Part shown: in pieces, positions 5,314 through 8,686 of the stretch | How the letters are laid out: each line of letters starts with the position of its first letter | How positions within the stretch are numbered: the stretch's first letter is position 1 | Assembly: GCA_007119005.1 (NCBI GenBank) | Contig: SKQM01000091.1 | Span: 1-8,686 of the forward strand | Origin: Thioalkalivibrio sp. | GTDB taxonomy: Bacteria > Pseudomonadota > Gammaproteobacteria > Ectothiorhodospirales > Ectothiorhodospiraceae | Length of the DNA: 8,686 bases | Direction of reading: 5' to 3' | Made by a program: the position numbers and the translations under genes | The notes under the pieces: generated by a model | The model's input: the letters and a program-made list of their open reading frames with translations, nothing else | Told to the model about the DNA's origin: nothing | The model's database searches: none

Positions 5314-8300
5314 ATGCGCTTCACCGACATCTTCATCAACAAGCCCGTGCTGGCCACCGTGGTCAGCCTGTTCATCCTGCTGCTGGGCATGCGCGCAATC
5401 TTCGATCTCAACGTGCGGCAGTTTCCCGAGATCCAGAATGCGGTGGTGACCGTCAGCACCACCTACATCGGCGCCGACGCGGATCTGATCCAGGGCTTCG
5501 ACACCACCCCGCTGGAACGCGAAGTCGCCGCCGCCGAGGGCATCGACTACCTGGTCTCGACCAGCGTCCCCGGGATCAGCGTGATCCAGGCGTACCTGCG
5601 CCTCGACCACGACCCGAACGAGGCGCTGACCCAGATCGCGGCGCAGGTCAACAAGGTCCGCGGCGACCTGCCGGTTGAGGCAGAGGAGCCGGTACTGGAA
5701 CTCTCGGTCGGCGAGAGCATTGCCGCAATGTATCTCTCCTTCTTTTCCGACCGGCTGGCCAACAACCAGATAACCGACTACCTGACGCGCGTGGTGGAAC
5801 CCGAGCTTTCCACCATTGCCGGGGTCCAGCGCGCGGAGATCCTCGGTGGCGAGACCTTCGCGATGCGCATCTGGCTGGATGCCGACCGCATGGCCGCACA
5901 CGGCGTCACCGGCCGCGACGTGCGCGCGGCGCTGCAGGCCAACAACGTGCTGGCGGCGGTGGGCCGTACCCGGGGACAGCTCGTCACCGTTGATCTGACC
6001 GCCGGGACGGACCTGTCCCGTCCTGAGGAATTCGAACAACTGGTCGTGCGCGAGAATGACGGCGCGCTGGTGCGCATCGAGGACATTGCCGCCGTCGAAC
6101 TGGGATCGCAGAACTACGACACGTCGGTGCGCTTCAATGGGCAGACCGCCACGTTCATTGGCATCGAGCTGGCTCCGGACGCCAATGCCCTCGACGTGAT
6201 CGCCGAGGTGCGCGAGGTTTTCCGCAGCCGGGTGCAGCCGCAGCTCCCCGAGGGCCTGCACGCGGAGATCGTCTACGACTCCACGGATTACATCGACGCC
6301 GCGATCCGGGAGGTCATCCTCACCATCGGACTGGCGCTGGGAATCGTGCTGGTCGTGATCTACCTGTTCCTCGGGTCGCTGCGCAGCGTGGTGATCCCTG
6401 CCATCGCGATCCCGCTCGCCCTCGTCGGCACCTTCATGCTGATGCTGCTGATGGGCTTCTCGATCAACCTGCTGACGCTGCTGGCGATGGTGCTCGCGAT
6501 CGGGATCGTGGTCGATGACGCAATCATCATGGTCGAGAACGTGCACCGGCATATCGAGGACGGCATGCGGCCCTTCGAAGCCGCCATACAGGGGGCGCGG
6601 GAACTGGCCTGGCCGATCGTGGCGATGTCCACCACCCTGATCGCGGTATTCCTGCCGATCGGCTTCGTCGGCGGGCTGACCGGGACCCTGTTCGTGGAAT
6701 TCGCCTTCACGCTGGCCGGCGCGGTGCTGATCTCCGGCGTGGTCGCGCTGACGCTCTCCCCGATGATGTGCTCGAAGATCCTGCGCGGACACGAGGACGG
6801 ACGGCCTGGCGGGCGTCTCGAGGCCTGGCTGGACGCCCGCTTCGCCGGGCTGCAGGCCCGCTACCGTAGCCGCCTGCAAGGGGCGCTGGACGAACGCTTC
6901 ACCACGCTGGTCTTCGGCCTGATCGTGCTGGTCTCCTGCTACTTCCTGTTCGTCACCAGCAGCACGGAACTGGAGCCGCCGGAGGACCAGGGGTTCGTGT
7001 TCTCGATCATGGAGGGGGACGCCTACCTCGCGCTGGATCAGCTGGAACGCAACACCCGCCTGATCGATGACTTCATGGGCGAGATTCCCGAGCTGCGCAA
7101 CACCTTCATCGTGAACGGCTTCGGCGGCGGGGCCACGCCCGCGACCAACGAGGCCATTGGAGGTTTCGTGATGGCGCCCTGGGACGAGCGCGCACGCAGG
7201 ACGAGCGAGATCCTGGAACAGGACCTGCAGCCGCGCCTGGATCGCATCCCGGCGCTGAGCATCTTCGCGATCGAACCCCCGTCGCTGCCCAGCCCCGGCG
7301 GCGGCGCCCCGGTGAGCATGGTGATCGGCTCCACCGGACCGATCGAGAACCTGGGTGAACTGGCCGACGAGATCATCGGGCGCGCAATGGCCAGCGGGCG
7401 CTTCATCTTCATGGACTCCGATCTGGATTTCGACAAGCCGCGCGTCGACCTGAAGATCGACCGTGACAAGGCGGCCCTGATGGGCATCGACATGGCCACG
7501 CTGAACGCCGACCTCGCGCCGTTGCTGGCGGGCGCCTTCACTGGGCGTTTTGCGATGGACGGCCGCAGCTACCGGGTGATCCCCCAGGTGCAGCGAACCG
7601 AGCGCTTGAACCCGGACCAGCTGGCCGAACTCTACACCCGGACCCGCGATGGCGAACCGGTGCCCCTGTCGAACATCGTGACGCTGGCGGAGACCGTGGT
7701 GCCGCGACGCCTGCAGCGTTTCCAACAACTCAACGCGGTGACGCTGTCCGGGGTGCCGCGTCCCGGTGTGACCCTCGGCGAGGCGCTCGACCTGCTGGAC
7801 GGAATCGCGGCCGAGGTGCTTCCTGCCGGCTACACGGTGGACTACGCCGGGCAGTCCCGCCAGCTGAAGGCGGAGGGTGCGCAGTTCGCGGTCACCTTCT
7901 TCTTCGCGCTAGTGGTGATCTACCTGGTGCTGGCCGCACAGTTCGAATCCTTCCGTGACCCGCTGATCATGCTCATGACCGTGCCGATGTCGATTGCCGG
8001 GGCACTCGTGTTCATCAGCCTGGGCTTCACCTCGCTGAACATCTACACGCAGGTGGGGCTGGTCACGCTGATCGGCCTGATCGCCAAGCACGGCATCCTG
8101 ATCGTCGAATTCGCCAACCAGCTCCAGGCGCAGGGCCGGTCGATGCGCGAGGCGATCGAGGAGGCCGCGAGCCTGCGCCTGCGGCCCATCCTGATGACTA
8201 CCGCGGCCACCGTGATCGCCATGGTGCCGCTGCTGCTCGCCAGCGGTGCCGGCGCGGGCTCCCGCTTTGCGATGGGCCTGGTGATCGCGAGCGGCATGAC

Positions 8301-8409
8301 CATCGGTACTCTTTTCACGCTCTTCGTGGTGCCCGCCGTCTACCTCTACCTCGCTCGTGACCGTTCGCAGGAGGCACGTGCCGCAGACGCCTTACCTGGC
8401 CCGGGTTGA
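5314..8409 (+). CDS. RND efflux transporter, HAE1 family (MexI-like inner-membrane pump)
   Basis: A 1031-residue proton-driven inner-membrane drug/solute exporter, the normal HAE1 length. Seen: FTDIFINKPVLA at the N-terminus leads into TM1 (about 11-30). After the first large periplasmic porter/docking loop come TM2-6 (about 334-485), with the proton-relay pair Asp401-Asp402 in TM4 (equivalent to AcrB D407/D408). TM7 is at about 531-550, the second periplasmic loop follows, then TM8-12 (about 859-1014) with Lys925 in TM10 (AcrB K940). All proton-relay residues I can check are intact, so it should be functional. The sequence is closer in feel to MexI than to AcrB: the N-terminal motif, ADLIQGF, and FGFSINLLTLLAMVLAIG-like text. 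AGGA lies 8 nt before the ATG. Substrates cannot be deduced. The outer-membrane partner is not in the window. Confidence 0.95.
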   Translation: MRFTDIFINKPVLATVVSLFILLLGMRAIFDLNVRQFPEIQNAVVTVSTTYIGADADLIQGFDTTPLEREVAAAEGIDYLVSTSVPGISVIQAYLRLDHDPNEALTQIAAQVNKVRGDLPVEAEEPVLELSVGESIAAMYLSFFSDRLANNQITDYLTRVVEPELSTIAGVQRAEILGGETFAMRIWLDADRMAAHGVTGRDVRAALQANNVLAAVGRTRGQLVTVDLTAGTDLSRPEEFEQLVVRENDGALVRIEDIAAVELGSQNYDTSVRFNGQTATFIGIELAPDANALDVIAEVREVFRSRVQPQLPEGLHAEIVYDSTDYIDAAIREVILTIGLALGIVLVVIYLFLGSLRSVVIPAIAIPLALVGTFMLMLLMGFSINLLTLLAMVLAIGIVVDDAIIMVENVHRHIEDGMRPFEAAIQGARELAWPIVAMSTTLIAVFLPIGFVGGLTGTLFVEFAFTLAGAVLISGVVALTLSPMMCSKILRGHEDGRPGGRLEAWLDARFAGLQARYRSRLQGALDERFTTLVFGLIVLVSCYFLFVTSSTELEPPEDQGFVFSIMEGDAYLALDQLERNTRLIDDFMGEIPELRNTFIVNGFGGGATPATNEAIGGFVMAPWDERARRTSEILEQDLQPRLDRIPALSIFAIEPPSLPSPGGGAPVSMVIGSTGPIENLGELADEIIGRAMASGRFIFMDSDLDFDKPRVDLKIDRDKAALMGIDMATLNADLAPLLAGAFTGRFAMDGRSYRVIPQVQRTERLNPDQLAELYTRTRDGEPVPLSNIVTLAETVVPRRLQRFQQLNAVTLSGVPRPGVTLGEALDLLDGIAAEVLPAGYTVDYAGQSRQLKAEGAQFAVTFFFALVVIYLVLAAQFESFRDPLIMLMTVPMSIAGALVFISLGFTSLNIYTQVGLVTLIGLIAKHGILIVEFANQLQAQGRSMREAIEEAASLRLRPILMTTAATVIAMVPLLLASGAGAGSRFAMGLVIASGMTIGTLFTLFVVPAVYLYLARDRSQEARAADALPGPG

Positions 8410-8425
8410 TCCCAAACGTGCCATA

Positions 8426-8465
8426 CCGGTGCGTTCGGGTGCATGAATAACGGGCATTGCACCGG
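8426..8465 (+). other. Inverted repeat downstream of the RND operon
   Basis: CCGGTGC (8426-8432) is the exact complement of GCACCGG (8459-8465). An alternative inner pairing is GGTGCA (8438-8443) with TGCACC (8458-8463). The element begins 17 bp after the pump stop codon. No T-run follows, so it is at best a weak or rho-assisted terminator or an mRNA 3'-end stabiliser. GGCAT also recurs at 8453, 8464 and 8471. Confidence 0.35.
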
Positions 8466-8486
8466 CATCAGGCATTCCAACCACAA

Positions 8487-8568
8487 CCGAATTGGGTGAT
8501 AATCCCGCGAATGGGTCGGGCACGACCCCGCGTTTGCGCAGGGATCTCCATCGTCCCTGGCCACCCAT
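8487..8568 (+). promoter_or_regulatory. Candidate structured leader or regulatory region with competing stems
   Basis: Two near-identical words, CGAATTGGGT (8488-8497) and CGAATGGGT (8508-8516), flank a -10-like GATAAT (8498-8503) that lacks a good -35. Downstream are GGGTCG-GGCA-CGACCC (8513-8528) and CAGGGA-N9-TCCCTG (8539-8559). ATGGGT (8511-8516) can also pair with ACCCAT (8563-8568), enclosing the second hairpin but excluding the first. This may be the leader of the gene starting just past the window, or part of the pump's 3' end. No known riboswitch class was recognised. Confidence 0.35.
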
Positions 8569-8672
8569 AGACGAAGAACAATCTATCCCATCTAATTTAT
8601 CTATTTGTTATCGGCTATCGGTCTTTCTACTCTGACCCACCGATCTCACCACCATCCGATTTCTACAACGCG
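8568..8672 (+). promoter_or_regulatory. AT-rich promoter region of the next gene, with 9-bp phased ATCTA repeats
   Basis: Base composition drops sharply in G+C here compared with the rest of the window. ATCTA occurs at 8581, 8590 and 8599, exactly 9 bp apart, and TATCGG is repeated at 8609 and 8616. A sigma70-like pair TTGTTA (8605-8610) and TACTCT (8628-8633) has a 17-bp spacer. The hexamer matches are modest (4/6 and 3/6). Confidence 0.35.
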
Positions 8673-8673
8673 C

Positions 8674-8678
8674 AGGAG
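8674..8678 (+). promoter_or_regulatory. Ribosome binding site of a gene starting just beyond the window
   Basis: AGGAG is followed by 8 nt (ACAACCAA) to the last base, which is ideal spacing for a start codon at 8687. This predicts a further plus-strand gene immediately outside the window. Its product cannot be known from here. Confidence 0.7.
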
Positions 8679-8686
8679 ACAACCAA

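Noticed and set aside
5074..7728. Very long open frame (884 codons) on the minus strand opposite the RND transporter
   Set aside because: It is antisense to an intact, family-matching transporter. The translation is His/Gln/Asp/Arg-rich with no domain, as expected from a GC-rich shadow frame.
8581..8621. Possible CRISPR-like or microsatellite array
   Set aside because: The repeat unit is only 5 bp with 4-bp spacers and three copies, far from CRISPR dimensions. It was retained only as a possible regulatory repeat.
1..8686. Signs of a mobile element, prophage or defence island
   Set aside because: No transposase, integrase, terminal repeats, tRNA attachment site or toxin-antitoxin pair is visible, and composition is uniform apart from short AT-rich promoter islands.

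Overview
The window reads as a high-GC (about two-thirds G+C by eye) Gram-negative chromosome segment. It carries five intact genes with good ribosome binding sites and no mobile elements, tRNAs, rRNAs or CRISPR. The protein types and codon use (an RND efflux pump, an N-acetylglutaminylglutamine-amide type amidotransferase, strong G/C third-position bias) suggest a gammaproteobacterium, plausibly halophilic or haloalkaliphilic and Ectothiorhodospiraceae-like. That placement is inference, not proof.

Left half, all transcribed leftward (minus strand), in transcription order: (1) a membrane-anchored protein joining a degenerate DnaJ-like N-terminal region to a retropepsin-like aspartic protease domain (3088-3897); (2) a LysR-family regulator (1946-2905); (3) a class II glutamine amidotransferase/asparagine-synthetase homologue that best matches the N-acetylglutaminylglutamine amidotransferase (AsnO) of osmoprotectant synthesis (80-1867). 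Its usual partner, the N-acetylglutaminylglutamine synthetase (ngg), would be expected just beyond the left edge. LysR and asnO are 78 bp apart and may be co-transcribed, but GC-rich dyads lie between them. The 182-bp gap upstream of LysR holds an AT-rich promoter-like island and two adjacent short palindromes.

Right half, plus strand: a two-gene operon for a tripartite RND efflux pump, with a MexH-like periplasmic adaptor (4175-5287) followed after 26 bp by a MexI-like HAE1 inner-membrane transporter (5314-8409). Neither an outer-membrane channel gene nor a dedicated pump regulator is visible. The 277 bp between the protease gene and the pump is a divergent promoter region. It includes a hairpin directly against the protease gene's ribosome binding site and a TTGA-N8-TCAA dyad just ahead of the adaptor gene.

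The last 277 bp (8410-8686) hold no gene but are rich in structure: several inverted repeats, some mutually exclusive, then an AT-rich stretch with ATCTA repeated every 9 bp. The window ends with AGGAG placed so that a start codon would fall at about 8687, so another plus-strand gene almost certainly begins right after the edge. The least ordinary items are the DnaJ-like/aspartic-protease fusion and the structured right-hand intergenic region. No clearly new multi-gene system is evident.
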